Of a stretch of DNA of 64,000 bases, positions 23,896 to 32,856 are shown piece after piece. Within the stretch, counting starts at the first letter, position 1, and each line of letters opens with the position of its first letter. Under the pieces are notes generated by a model. The model saw only the letters and a program-made list of their open reading frames with translations, searched no databases and had not been told where the DNA came from. A program made the translations under genes and the position numbers. Origin of the DNA: CAUPWF01 sp036656615. Its GTDB lineage: Bacteria > Bacillota > Clostridia > Lachnospirales > Lachnospiraceae. Location: positions 1 through 64,000 of the forward strand of contig JAVXHY010000005.1 in assembly GCA_036656615.1 (NCBI GenBank). The letters are read 5' to 3'.

Positions 23896-25124
23896 AAATG
23901 CAAGAATCACAGCTTTTGCAAATACAGGAACAGATTAAGAAATTAAAGAAAACGGAATGCTTCTACCAAAACAAATTAAAAGAAATTGATTCTGATCAAA
24001 TTCATAATCAGGAAGCTTTTGAACAATTGCCATTTACATGGAAAGGGGATTTACGAGAAGCTTATCCATTGGGACTTATGGCAGTACCGGAAGAAGAAAT
24101 TGTAAGAATTCATTCGTCATCTGGCACTACAGGTACACCAGTGATTATTCCCTACACCCAAAAAGATGTGGATGATTGGGCATTGATGTTTGAACGCTGT
24201 TATAAAATGGCTGGAATTACAAATCGGGATCGGATTCAAATCACCCCCGGATATGGACTTTGGACAGCTGGAATCGGATTTCAGGCGGGAGCAGAGAAAT
24301 TAGGCGCCCTTGTAGTCCCAATGGGTCCTGGAAATACGGATAAACAGCTTCGTATGATGATGGATATGGAATCCACAGTATTATGTGCCACCTCTTCTTA
24401 TGCATTATTACTTGCAGAAGAAATAGATAAACGTGGAATCGGAGAGAAGATACATTTAACGAAAGGCGTGATTGGCTCGGAACGTTGGGGCGAAAAAATG
24501 AGGAAAAGAATTGCCAAGGAGTTGGGTGTGTCCTTATATGATATTTATGGATTGACAGAAGTCTATGGGCCAGGAATTGGAATTAGCTGTGACTTTGAGT
24601 GTGGTATGCATTTCTGGGACGATTTTATTTACCTTGAAATTGTAGATCCTAAGACAGGGAAAGTTCTGCCGGATGGAGAAATTGGTGAAATTGTTATTAC
24701 TACACTTAAAAAAGAGGGTGCACCACTGATTCGTTATCGTACCCATGATTTGTCTAGAATTATACCGGGAGAGTGTCCATGTGGATCCCATTATCCTCGA
24801 ATTGATACCTTAATTGGCCGTACAGATGATATGGTAAAAGTAAAAGGTGTGAATATCTTTCCAAGCCAAATTGAGGATATGCTGCATACAGTAGATGGAG
24901 CATCCAGTGAATACCAGGTAATGGTGGATCATATTTGTGGTAAAGATATCCTTACGTTGTTTGTGGAGGCAAAAGGAGATGCCAATCATTATTATTTGGA
25001 AATTGAAATTAAAGAAAAATTTAAAAGTGCAATTGGAATGACCCCATATGTAAAAATTGTGGAAATCGGGGAACTCCCAAGAAGCGAAAAGAAATCAACT
25101 AGAGTATTCGATAACCGTTATTAA
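23892..25124 (+). CDS. paaK: Phenylacetate-CoA ligase-type enzyme
   Basis: An AMP-forming aryl-acid:CoA ligase of 410 residues. It has the P-loop SSSGTTGTPVIIPYT, DIYGLTEVYGPGI, RYRTHDLSRIIPGECPCG and the C-terminal VKVKGVNIFPSQIED hinge typical of PaaK rather than long-chain acyl-CoA ligases. It starts inside the iorB stop (ATGA). Next to iorAB it links arylacetates and arylacetyl-CoA, so the set could interconvert aromatic amino-acid catabolites. A terminator follows at once. Confidence 0.9.
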   Translation: MKMQESQLLQIQEQIKKLKKTECFYQNKLKEIDSDQIHNQEAFEQLPFTWKGDLREAYPLGLMAVPEEEIVRIHSSSGTTGTPVIIPYTQKDVDDWALMFERCYKMAGITNRDRIQITPGYGLWTAGIGFQAGAEKLGALVVPMGPGNTDKQLRMMMDMESTVLCATSSYALLLAEEIDKRGIGEKIHLTKGVIGSERWGEKMRKRIAKELGVSLYDIYGLTEVYGPGIGISCDFECGMHFWDDFIYLEIVDPKTGKVLPDGEIGEIVITTLKKEGAPLIRYRTHDLSRIIPGECPCGSHYPRIDTLIGRTDDMVKVKGVNIFPSQIEDMLHTVDGASSEYQVMVDHICGKDILTLFVEAKGDANHYYLEIEIKEKFKSAIGMTPYVKIVEIGELPRSEKKSTRVFDNRY

Positions 25125-25175
25125 AAATATACCACTCTTCCAGAATATCATTGGTCAGAGTGGTATATTTTATGA
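25124..25175. terminator. Bidirectional terminator, 15-bp stem
   Basis: AAAATATACCACTCT (25,124-25,138) pairs perfectly with 25,157-25,171 around an 18-nt loop. A-runs and T-runs at the ends let it work for paaK on the plus strand and the sigma-factor operon on the minus strand. Confidence 0.8.
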
Positions 25176-25727
25176 TTATAAGTTCTCCTGTTTATCCTCA
25201 ATCAAAGATGCCTGATCTAGTTCCTTCTTTTTTCCTTTGATTAGATAGATTCCCAAAACAATGAAAGCAATGCTAATGAGAAACTGTGGAACATTGTAAA
25301 AGAATCCGTGCAGTACTTGGTAATAACGTTCTGGAAAAATTTCGTACAGCACATTAGAAAAATTAGTCCATAAAGAGCTGATACCAATCACAATGATAGT
25401 AATTGCAAAAATAGTATGTGCTTTCCCTGAGTGGATGATTCTTTGAAGCTCTGTATCATTAAGGTGGAAAGCATACCTATCTTCTAAAGCATAAAATTCT
25501 TCATCTGGCATGGAAGACAGATTGTGTACATGGAAAAAACTATAAAACCACAATACAGGTAAGATGGCCATAAGAGGTCCTAAATTCAGGTAAGAAGACA
25601 GCATGATAATCAACAATGTGATGGACATAATACTGCCTCCGTTTTTAAAAAATCCCATGTACATTTCTCCAGCTCCTGGTATAAACGAGAATATAAAAGT
25701 AAAAAATCCTTTTTTCTTTTTAATCAT
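25176..25727 (-). CDS. Membrane protein of the sigma/anti-sigma operon
   Basis: A 183-residue protein with about four membrane segments: two near residues 8-70 (FIPGAGEMYMGFFKNGGS carries the Pro-Gly-x-Gly-x2-Tyr pattern seen in TM2-like proteins), one near 105-125 and one near 145-165, and a charged tail. ATG overlaps the anti-sigma stop by 8 bp, so the two are coupled. Function unknown; it could sense envelope state or be a target of the sigma factor. Confidence 0.6.
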   Translation of the reverse strand: MIKKKKGFFTFIFSFIPGAGEMYMGFFKNGGSIMSITLLIIMLSSYLNLGPLMAILPVLWFYSFFHVHNLSSMPDEEFYALEDRYAFHLNDTELQRIIHSGKAHTIFAITIIVIGISSLWTNFSNVLYEIFPERYYQVLHGFFYNVPQFLISIAFIVLGIYLIKGKKKELDQASLIEDKQENL

Positions 25728-26190
25728 TTGTTACCTCCCAATTAATAAGATTATTTGTAAAATCGTTAATAGCTTCAGCTAATTTATTCGATTGGTCACT
25801 GATGGCACCAATCTTCAAGTGATGCGTATTCCCAAGAGCCAATAAAGAATCTGTATTGGGATTGAGTAGACCAAGATTGATAAGCCCTAGCATCAGTATG
25901 GAACATACAACAGCGGTAGATACTTTCAAACTATAAAACAGTAATTGAAGCTGTTTGGTGGTCTTCTTTGTGTGTATGGACATTTGGACAGGAAGACACT
26001 GGCTTTCTGCTATAATGGAAGCTTTTAGGTTATCAGGTGCATGAAGAAGGTTCTTGCTTTCTACAATGGATGCAAATAAAGAAGTACAATGTTCACAGGT
26101 ACTCATATGGGTAAGTAGTTCCATTTGTTCTTTTGAAGAAAGTGTGCGTTGATATAAAGCTTCTAATTTTTCTTTTTCAATATGGCTCAT
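25720..26190 (-). CDS. Anti-sigma factor with zinc-binding domain
   Basis: A 156-residue protein whose N-terminal helical part has the zinc anti-sigma signature H-x3-C-x2-C (HMSTCEHCTSLF). One membrane segment lies near 88-112 (VSTAVVCSILMLGLINLGLL) and an extracytoplasmic tail of about 45 residues follows. It begins inside the sigma-factor stop (ATGA), as usual for ECF sigma/anti-sigma pairs. It should hold the cognate sigma factor at the membrane until a signal releases it. The signal is not evident. Confidence 0.75.
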   Translation of the reverse strand: MSHIEKEKLEALYQRTLSSKEQMELLTHMSTCEHCTSLFASIVESKNLLHAPDNLKASIIAESQCLPVQMSIHTKKTTKQLQLLFYSLKVSTAVVCSILMLGLINLGLLNPNTDSLLALGNTHHLKIGAISDQSNKLAEAINDFTNNLINWEVTND

Positions 26191-26702
26191 GTTACCATCT
26201 CCTTTCGATACAATTTGCGAAGCATGCCTTTGGCACGATAAACCTGAGTACGAAGCGTCCTTTCATTTCGGTTTAGTTTGACTGCTATTTCATGCATGGA
26301 TAATTCTTCATAAAAATAGGCTTTAGCGACTACATCATAAGGTGGAGAAAGCTGGCTGCATTGCGCTAACAATTGATCTTTTAAGTTAGATTCCATATAG
26401 GCCACCTCTGGAGAAGGTTCGGCAGTTTCCAAATTCTCAAAAAAGATATCTTCTGTAGCAACGGTATTATGTCTTGCACATTTCACATAATCTAGACATT
26501 TATTCGTTGCTATTTTACATAACCAGGCTTTTTCATTCGTTCTATCAAAGCGTGAAAAATTCTTATAAGCAGATAAAAAAGTTTCCTGAGTAAGATCTTG
26601 AGAATCAAAATAATTGCCAGTAAGCTTATAACATATGGAAAATATTAGATTTTGGTAGCAGTCTATCATATGTTCTAGCAATTGTTGCTCGTTAATTTGC
26701 AT
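26187..26702 (-). CDS. ECF-type RNA polymerase sigma factor
   Basis: A 171-residue sigma-70 family protein with region 2 (about 10-80: LIFSICYKLTGNYFDSQDLT then QETFLSAYKNF, KAWLCKIATNKCLDYVK) and region 4 (about 110-165: YFYEELSMHEIAVKLNRNER then TLRTQVYRAKGMLRK). ATG 26,702 gives the expected N-terminus (MQINEQQLLEHMI), but the GGGGGG run is right against it; an upstream GTG at 26,723 is possible. It heads the sigma/anti-sigma/membrane operon. Its own target promoter is not identifiable. Confidence 0.85.
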   Translation of the reverse strand: MQINEQQLLEHMIDCYQNLIFSICYKLTGNYFDSQDLTQETFLSAYKNFSRFDRTNEKAWLCKIATNKCLDYVKCARHNTVATEDIFFENLETAEPSPEVAYMESNLKDQLLAQCSQLSPPYDVVAKAYFYEELSMHEIAVKLNRNERTLRTQVYRAKGMLRKLYRKEMVT

Positions 26703-26750
26703 CCCCCCCTTTCGCTTCTTCACTATCTATAACGAATTAATTGGGATATA

Positions 26751-26770
26751 TGATTCAAAATGATTCAAAT
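26751..26770. repeat. Tandem 10-bp repeat before the sigma gene
   Basis: TGATTCAAAA and TGATTCAAAT lie head to tail in the gap between the ABC lipoprotein stop and the sigma factor. On the minus strand they present TTGAATCA twice, one helical turn apart. This may be a promoter -35 region or a regulator site. Confidence 0.4.
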
Positions 26771-27777
26771 TATTTTACTATTTTTGCTTTGGATTTCAAA
26801 TCTTCAGGAATGGTGATACCAAGTGTGGCAGCAGTACCTTCATTAATAATCAAATCCACTTTTTGTAGATATTCAATAGGCATAGAAGCAGGGGTGGAGG
26901 TCCCTTCCAGAATCTTCACAGCCTGAGCCGCGGTCTGTATGCCAAGTTCATGATAATTGATGGCGTAGGAAGCTAATCCACCACTTTGACACATTCCTTC
27001 TTCTCCAGTAATAACAGGAATACCAAGCTCGTTAGCGACCATTCCTACCGTAGACATTCCAGCAGCAATCAAATTATCAGTTGGTGCATAAATTACATCT
27101 GCCTTACCTTTCAAAGCTTCTACAACCTGGCGAATTTCACTGGATTCGGAAACCGTAGCATCTATTGTTTTTAGACCTAGTTTTGTAGCTTCTTTTTTTG
27201 CAAGAGCTACTTGAAATTTAGAGTTTGTTTCACTGGAACAGTAGAGCATTGCTACAGTTTTAGCTTTTGGGACGAGTTCAGTGATGAGAGATATTTGTTC
27301 TTTTACTGGTGTTAAATCAGAAGTTCCAGTTACATTATTTCCAGGGACTTCATTCGTTTGTACAAGTTTGGCATTTGCTGGGTCAGTTACAGCTGTCACT
27401 AGAATTGGAATTTCTTTTGTTTCATTTGCGGCTGCTTGAGCAGCGGGTGTAGCAATGGCTAAAATAAGGTCACATTTGGCGGTAACAAGCTGGGAAGCAA
27501 TGGTAGAACAATTTGCCTGTTCTCCTTGTGCATTCTTAAAAATTAATTCAATATTCTTTGAGTCCTTATATCCAGCCTGTTCAAGACCTTGTACAAAACC
27601 TTCATAAGCTGCATCTAAAGCGTCATGTTCTACTAATTGGATGATACCAATCTTCTTTGGGTTTGTATGATCGGAGTGCTTGTTTTGGGTATTGGATTTG
27701 CTGTCTTTACATGCAGTGAGCACCAGAATCATGACGGTAAGTAATATTCCAATTGTAATTAATTTGTTTGTTTTCAT
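26770..27777 (-). CDS. ABC transporter substrate-binding lipoprotein (TrpX-like, orphan copy)
   Basis: A 335-residue lipoprotein. ATG 27,777 is chosen with AAAGGACA at good distance. A signal peptide ends in the lipobox LTAC near residue 24, then a Ser/Asn-rich linker leads into a two-lobe type I binding fold (KKIGIIQLVEHDALDAAYEG, ILAIATPAAQAAANET, SSEIRQVVEALKGKADVIYA, IPVITGEEGMCQSGGLASY). It closely parallels the protein at 37,219, which has permease and ATPase genes. This copy has none, so it may feed the same transporter with another ligand. The family (ABC_sub_bind) includes tryptophan/aromatic binders. Confidence 0.85.
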   Translation of the reverse strand: MKTNKLITIGILLTVMILVLTACKDSKSNTQNKHSDHTNPKKIGIIQLVEHDALDAAYEGFVQGLEQAGYKDSKNIELIFKNAQGEQANCSTIASQLVTAKCDLILAIATPAAQAAANETKEIPILVTAVTDPANAKLVQTNEVPGNNVTGTSDLTPVKEQISLITELVPKAKTVAMLYCSSETNSKFQVALAKKEATKLGLKTIDATVSESSEIRQVVEALKGKADVIYAPTDNLIAAGMSTVGMVANELGIPVITGEEGMCQSGGLASYAINYHELGIQTAAQAVKILEGTSTPASMPIEYLQKVDLIINEGTAATLGITIPEDLKSKAKIVK

Positions 27778-27814
27778 TTTTTGTCCTTTCATCTAGAAAA
27801 TTATAATACGTTGA

Positions 27815-27843
27815 AGTTTAATACGATTAAACTAAGATGTCAA
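27815..27843 (-). promoter_or_regulatory. Promoter and operator of the orphan lipoprotein gene
   Basis: On the minus strand TTGACA (27,843-27,838) is followed after 17 bp by TAAACT (27,820-27,815). A perfect palindrome AGTTTAATnnnATTAAACT (27,815-27,833) occupies the spacer and -10, as a repressor site would. Confidence 0.5.
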
Positions 27844-27908
27844 GGATATTCTTGAACTGGGTTCCTGTGAACTTATCTGAAGAAACTTTTATAGAGATGG
27901 ATAAATGG

Positions 27909-27936
27909 TTGATTCTTGTTAAAAAAAACATATAAT
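27909..27936 (+). promoter_or_regulatory. Promoter upstream of the sirtuin gene
   Basis: TTGATT (27,909-27,914), 16 bp, perfect TATAAT (27,931-27,936). A second possible pair, TTGATT (27,949) and TAATAT (27,972) with 17 bp, lies closer to the gene. Confidence 0.5.
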
Positions 27937-28024
27937 AGGTAAGATTTATTGATTTTATTGGTATATTGATCTAATATAGAGAATATAAGCTACAATGGAA
28001 GTCATTTATGTTGGAGGTGATATT

Positions 28025-28747
28025 GTGAGTGAGAATCGATTGAATAAAATCATTCAAGATTCAAAGAAATTAGTGTTTTTTGGTGGGGCAGGAGTATCAA
28101 CGGAAAGTGGAATCCCAGATTTTAGGAGCAGTACGGGAATCTACAGTGAAAAGAATATATACCCACCAGAACAAATTGTAAGTCATAGTTTTTTTCTTCA
28201 ACATACAGAGGAGTTTTATGATTTTTATAAAAACAAAATGATTTTTCTTGATGCAAAGCCTAATAAAGCACATTTAAAACTTGCGCAACTAGAAGCAAGT
28301 GGAATATTAACCGCCGTAATTACACAGAATATTGATGGTTTACATCAAATAGCAGGAAGTAAAAATGTGTTGGAATTACATGGAAGTATTCATCGAAATT
28401 ATTGTCAGCATTGTCATAGGTTCTATGATGCAGCTTATGTGAAGCACGCATTGGGAATACCCAAGTGTGAATGTGGCGGTATAATAAAGCCAGATGTTGT
28501 TTTATATGAAGAGGGGCTAGATCAAGAGATTATTTCGCAGTCTATTCAGGCAATTAGTCAGGCAGATACATTGATTATTGGAGGAACCTCCCTGGTGGTA
28601 TATCCAGCCGCAAGTTTTATTGATTATTTTCAAGGGAAAAATTTAATTGTAATTAACAAGACCGCTACGCCTCGAGATGATCAAGGAACTCTATGTTTAC
28701 ATGGAGCTATCGGAGAAATATTAGGAGGCGTACCGGATGGAAAGTAA
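28025..28747 (+). CDS. Sir2-family NAD-dependent protein deacylase
   Basis: A sirtuin that removes acyl groups from protein lysines, consuming NAD. GTG 28,025 is chosen because a perfect GGAGGTGA (28,013-28,020) precedes it. The 240-residue protein shows GGAGVSTESGIPDFRS, TQNIDGLHQIAG, the catalytic His in LELHGSIHRNYC, a four-Cys zinc site (YCQHCH; KCECGG) and GGTSLVVYPAA. No N-terminal extension. It overlaps the following PAS-GGDEF gene by 11 bp, which is unusual company for a sirtuin. Confidence 0.9.
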   Translation: MSENRLNKIIQDSKKLVFFGGAGVSTESGIPDFRSSTGIYSEKNIYPPEQIVSHSFFLQHTEEFYDFYKNKMIFLDAKPNKAHLKLAQLEASGILTAVITQNIDGLHQIAGSKNVLELHGSIHRNYCQHCHRFYDAAYVKHALGIPKCECGGIIKPDVVLYEEGLDQEIISQSIQAISQADTLIIGGTSLVVYPAASFIDYFQGKNLIVINKTATPRDDQGTLCLHGAIGEILGGVPDGK

Positions 28748-30152
28748 AACAATAAATGAGGAAAGAACTGCACTCCTGCAAGACAAAATTAACGAATTAG
28801 AAGGACAATTAAAAGATGTCCAAAGAGAACTGGAAATTAGTCAAAAACGTTTTCGCATTGCTGTTGATTTTTCAGACGTAACCATCTTTGATTATAATAT
28901 AAAAACAAAGAAAATTTTGACTCAGACTAAGGATAACGAAATTTTTGGCATACCAAGTACTTTAGAGCATGGAATAGAAGAAGTAATTCATTTTGGGATT
29001 ATTGCAGAACGGAGCAAAGAAAGTCTTAGAGCACTATTTCATGAAGTTGATCAGGGGGCGGCTACAGCTTCTGCAACGATATATGCCAATGCCCTAGATG
29101 GGAAAGAACGCACATTGAAGCTTCAGATGATTAATATTTTCAATCAAAGTAATGAGCCAGTCTATGCAGTAGGTGTAAAAAAAGATATTACCGAAGTGAT
29201 TCAATTTCGTAGGGAAAAAGAATATAGTGAGCTATTGACGACAGAACTTACCTTTATATATGAGGCAAATGTCACTCAAAACAAAGTCTTACGGTGTAAC
29301 AAACAGTGGGCAAAGGATGCAGGAGTAGAAGGAATTGTTAGTCTTACAGATCTTTTGCAGCGTACCTGTGAAAAAAACGTTTATTCAGAAGATATTATCT
29401 TATTCTTGGGAAAACAGTCTCAGACGTCTATTATTGAAACTTTTAGAGGAGGTACCCCTCTGATATCTTTTGAGTACCGTAGGAAGATAGAAAATAACAG
29501 GTATTCATGGTTCGAGACGCAAGTAAGTCTTATTGAAGATGAAATAACAAAAGATATTAATATGCGGGTATATATTTCTAATATTGATAAGAAAAAGAAA
29601 AAAGAGAAAATAGTGGAATCAGAGCGGGAACGATATAAATCAGTGTTGTATAAGGCACAGCATGATTTGTTGACAGGATTTTATAATAAACATGTTGTAA
29701 CAGAAAAAATAAATGAAATCCTTTTTTCGGATGAAGGGAAACAAGGTGTCCATGTATTTTTTATTATTGATTTAGATTATTTCAAACAGGTAAATGATCA
29801 ATTTGGTCATGCTTTTGGAGATGGGGTATTGTCTAAAACAGCTAGTAAAATAAGAGCATTATTTCGCGATGAAGATATCTTAGGACGTATTGGTGGGGAT
29901 GAATTCATTATCTTTATGAAAAATGTAAAAGATGAAAATATTGCTTTCACAAAGGCAAAGGAAATATGCAAGAGCTCCTCGGAGGATTATACACAGGATG
30001 GTATTGTATATAAACCAACGGTGAGTATTGGTATTGCAGTGTTTGATAAACATGGTCAGAATTTTGACGAACTTTATCGTCATTCGGATATTGCACTTTA
30101 CCACGCAAAGGAACAGGGACGTAATCAATATTCCATGTATCATCGAATATAG
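28737..30152 (+). CDS. PAS-domain diguanylate cyclase
   Basis: A 471-residue soluble protein predicted to make cyclic di-GMP. A short coiled coil (about 5-40) leads to a PAS-like domain (about 45-160) and a second PAS-like region (about 165-285). A signalling helix (KKKKKEKIVESERERYKSVL) joins a GGDEF domain (about 310-471) with RIGGDEFIIF and the HAFGDGVLSKTA and ARQ-type LYHAKEQGRNQY motifs intact, so it should be active. No membrane segment. ATG 28,737 follows TTAGGAGG and overlaps the sirtuin, so translation is coupled. Confidence 0.88.
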   Translation: MESKTINEERTALLQDKINELEGQLKDVQRELEISQKRFRIAVDFSDVTIFDYNIKTKKILTQTKDNEIFGIPSTLEHGIEEVIHFGIIAERSKESLRALFHEVDQGAATASATIYANALDGKERTLKLQMINIFNQSNEPVYAVGVKKDITEVIQFRREKEYSELLTTELTFIYEANVTQNKVLRCNKQWAKDAGVEGIVSLTDLLQRTCEKNVYSEDIILFLGKQSQTSIIETFRGGTPLISFEYRRKIENNRYSWFETQVSLIEDEITKDINMRVYISNIDKKKKKEKIVESERERYKSVLYKAQHDLLTGFYNKHVVTEKINEILFSDEGKQGVHVFFIIDLDYFKQVNDQFGHAFGDGVLSKTASKIRALFRDEDILGRIGGDEFIIFMKNVKDENIAFTKAKEICKSSSEDYTQDGIVYKPTVSIGIAVFDKHGQNFDELYRHSDIALYHAKEQGRNQYSMYHRI

Positions 30153-30273
30153 AGGCTAGAATTGTGAGTAAATAAAAGTTGGAGCGGTTGACAAATCTGT
30201 ATGAAGAAGATAAAGATAGAGAATCATCATAAAGACGTAGAACAGCAATGTCCATCCTATAAATTGATAAGTT

Positions 30274-31449
30274 TTAGTTGTCTTTATTTTCTTTATAATA
30301 TTGATAAAGTAATTCATTTATAGTTACCCACCCTTTCTTGCCTAAATGTATACCATCTTGAAAGAAATATTTTGTAAATTCATTTTTAGATAAATCGGTG
30401 TATCTAGCACCATGGCTTTCACAAATTTCCCGTATGTTATTATAATATTTTGTTCTAGTGGAAGGTGGAAATCCGGTATAATCATACCAGTATCCATTTA
30501 CTGGAAGTGCAATAATATAGGGTTTAATGTCTAATTCCTTACATACATCCAGAAAGCAGTTAAAATCGTCGTATTCAGGAGAAACGGTATAAACATCCGC
30601 AATATTCTTTTGCTGACCTTTTTTTAATTGAAGCTTTGGTATGATTTGTTTATAACATCTAGGACTCATATAAAAAGGGTTGGTATTCTTTTGTATACCT
30701 TCCGTTTCAGCCCGCAGAAAATAAGCATCCCAATCAATAGGAGTATTTTTATTATTCTTATTTTGGTTTTTTTTCAGACCTTCTAGTTCTATTTCAGACA
30801 AAATGGTCTGATGCATGGTCTCTCTGAGAAAAGCGGTGTAAATAGGGTAGTTTATGCAATCAATTAAAGTTGGATTTTCATGTAACATTACCCGGTCATA
30901 AAGCTGAACTTTGTGCAGCATTTTAGGGTCAGTGTCCAATAGAGATTCTGAACGTTTTTTAATATATTGTTTCGTATCATCTGTAAGAGATTTGTTTTCT
31001 AACATATCTAAGTAACTGACTTCTGAAAAACGAGAGGCAAAAGCTTCATTTTCTACACCATTTTTACGAAACCAGGATGGTGAAACCAACAATACCACTT
31101 TTTTATTTGGAATAGAATCACCAATGGCTGCTAATGTGATTGCGTGGTTAAGACACTGATAGTAACCAGAACCTATTAACATAGGATTAAAAGCAAAGCC
31201 TTGAAACATAGTCTTAGGATGATAAATCGTCTTTTGACCATGTGCAAGCTCAGAGGAGCCAAATACTACAAGAGTATCTTTGTTGATATTCTGTTTCATT
31301 GCATCAGGAGAATGAAATTTCACTTCATTGATCCATGTGCTAAATGCATTATTATTTAATGTAAAGTTATTAATATCATTTCGATCTAGTCCGACTGCAG
31401 TAATTAAAAATAAAATTAATGCAGTAAGAAATGCAATTATTTTTTTCAA
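30274..31449 (-). CDS. dltD: D-alanyl-lipoteichoic acid biosynthesis protein DltD
   Basis: DltD completes transfer of D-alanine to teichoic acids at the outer membrane face. The 391-residue protein has one N-terminal membrane anchor (about 4-22) and an SGNH-like extracellular domain: the nucleophile Ser in VVFGSSELAHG, LVSPSWF, and Asp/His in FQDGIHLGKKGW near the C-terminus. It is the last of dltABCD, 4 bp after dltC. No clear terminator was seen after it. Confidence 0.9.
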   Translation of the reverse strand: MKKIIAFLTALILFLITAVGLDRNDINNFTLNNNAFSTWINEVKFHSPDAMKQNINKDTLVVFGSSELAHGQKTIYHPKTMFQGFAFNPMLIGSGYYQCLNHAITLAAIGDSIPNKKVVLLVSPSWFRKNGVENEAFASRFSEVSYLDMLENKSLTDDTKQYIKKRSESLLDTDPKMLHKVQLYDRVMLHENPTLIDCINYPIYTAFLRETMHQTILSEIELEGLKKNQNKNNKNTPIDWDAYFLRAETEGIQKNTNPFYMSPRCYKQIIPKLQLKKGQQKNIADVYTVSPEYDDFNCFLDVCKELDIKPYIIALPVNGYWYDYTGFPPSTRTKYYNNIREICESHGARYTDLSKNEFTKYFFQDGIHLGKKGWVTINELLYQYYKENKDN

Positions 31450-31453
31450 AATC

Positions 31454-31684
31454 TTATCCTCTTGATTCTACAAGTGCAATGATTTTCCCAGGTGTATTTA
31501 AATCTGAACGTTGAAATTCAGATGGCGACAGTACAACGTGAAGGGTATCCTCAATGTTTGCAAGCAATTCCGCAAAACCCAATGAATCTAATAAATCAGT
31601 TGCTAACAAATCAATATTCATATCTTCTTTTACAATATCATCTTCACAAACTTCTGCTAAAATTTCTAATAATTGTTCTTTCAT
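31454..31684 (-). CDS. dltC: D-alanyl carrier protein
   Basis: DltC is the small carrier that receives D-alanine from DltA on phosphopantetheine. The 76-residue protein shows the attachment Ser in LLDSLGFAELLANIED, the DltC form of the carrier motif. AGGAAATTAAATG gives the start, directly after the dltB stop. Operon position between dltB and dltD is standard. Confidence 0.93.
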   Translation of the reverse strand: MKEQLLEILAEVCEDDIVKEDMNIDLLATDLLDSLGFAELLANIEDTLHVVLSPSEFQRSDLNTPGKIIALVESRG

Positions 31685-32854
31685 TTAATTTCCTCCAATC
31701 AGGGTTAGGATTTCTATAAATCGTCCAGAAAAAATAAGAAATCCAAACATAACAAGTTGCATAGTAACAAACCAAGATAATACTCGGTAGATAGGACTGG
31801 TTTTATGTTTCTTATAAAACTTAGATTTTTTTTGATAAATCTCAGTTATGGCTAATAGACCACCGTGATATAAACCATATAGTAGATAGGAAAGATGAAG
31901 TCCATGCCACAGGCCCATAATTAGCATATTGACCAAAAACCCAGCAGAAGCTCGTTGAAGCCGTGTATGAAACCATTTCTTGTGTACACAGGTCATCACG
32001 AAACGTGTAAAAATAAAATCTCGAAACCAATGTGATAATGTAATATGCCATCTATCCCAGAAATCCTTGATATCGACAGCTAGAAATGGTCTGCGAAAAT
32101 TATCGGGAGTTCTAATGCCCAATATGTAACTGGTACCTATTGCCATCAGGCTATAACCGGCAAAATCAAAAAAAAGATAAAATCCGTATACATAGGCATA
32201 TGAAATGATATCATACCATAAAATACTTTTACTGTAACATCCCATCATTTCATGAAAATAAGATGCAAATACAATTTTATATACCAAACCAAGTAATAAC
32301 TTCCATAATCCATCCCCTAGATTAGACAAATAATCTTTCCTGGTTAATGTTTTGATCCAGTCTTCATGAAAACGCCGGCTACGGTCAATGGGACCAGAGC
32401 TTAAAGAAGGAAAAAATAGGAAAAATCCAAGCCATTCCATGAGTGGAATATTAAGAATGATTCCATCATAGATCTCAATGATCATTTGTATGGATTTGAA
32501 TGTTAAGTAAGAAATACCCAAAAAACCAAAGATATTCAAATCCCAAAATGGAGTACACTTACTTAAAATCAATGGAAGTATACTTAGAATCAATGCACCA
32601 TAGTAGATGTTTTTTTTGCGTTCATATTTTTGGCGAAGATGTAAGTAGGTTTGAATGATAACAAATTCTAATATATAAAATAATACTAAGTACAGGAACT
32701 GTTTTGGATGATTATGAAAAACCAAATAAATAAAAATACAAGAAAGAAATAAGGTATAACAACGAATTGGTTTTTCAAATATTCCCAGTAAAACAGCCGG
32801 AAACAATGCAATAAGTAAATACAAAAAAAACAAGTAACCTTCATAAAAATTCAA
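31685..32854 (-). CDS. dltB: D-alanine transfer O-acyltransferase (MBOAT)
   Basis: DltB passes D-alanine across the membrane. The 389-residue protein has many membrane segments and MBOAT motifs: FDFAGYSLMAIGTSYILGI, DIKDFWDRWHITLSHWFRDF and the catalytic His region LIMGLWHGLHLSYLLYGLYH. It lies 2 bp after dltA. The full length matches family size. Confidence 0.92.
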   Translation of the reverse strand: MNFYEGYLFFLYLLIALFPAVLLGIFEKPIRCYTLFLSCIFIYLVFHNHPKQFLYLVLFYILEFVIIQTYLHLRQKYERKKNIYYGALILSILPLILSKCTPFWDLNIFGFLGISYLTFKSIQMIIEIYDGIILNIPLMEWLGFFLFFPSLSSGPIDRSRRFHEDWIKTLTRKDYLSNLGDGLWKLLLGLVYKIVFASYFHEMMGCYSKSILWYDIISYAYVYGFYLFFDFAGYSLMAIGTSYILGIRTPDNFRRPFLAVDIKDFWDRWHITLSHWFRDFIFTRFVMTCVHKKWFHTRLQRASAGFLVNMLIMGLWHGLHLSYLLYGLYHGGLLAITEIYQKKSKFYKKHKTSPIYRVLSWFVTMQLVMFGFLIFSGRFIEILTLIGGN

Positions 32855-32856
32855 AT

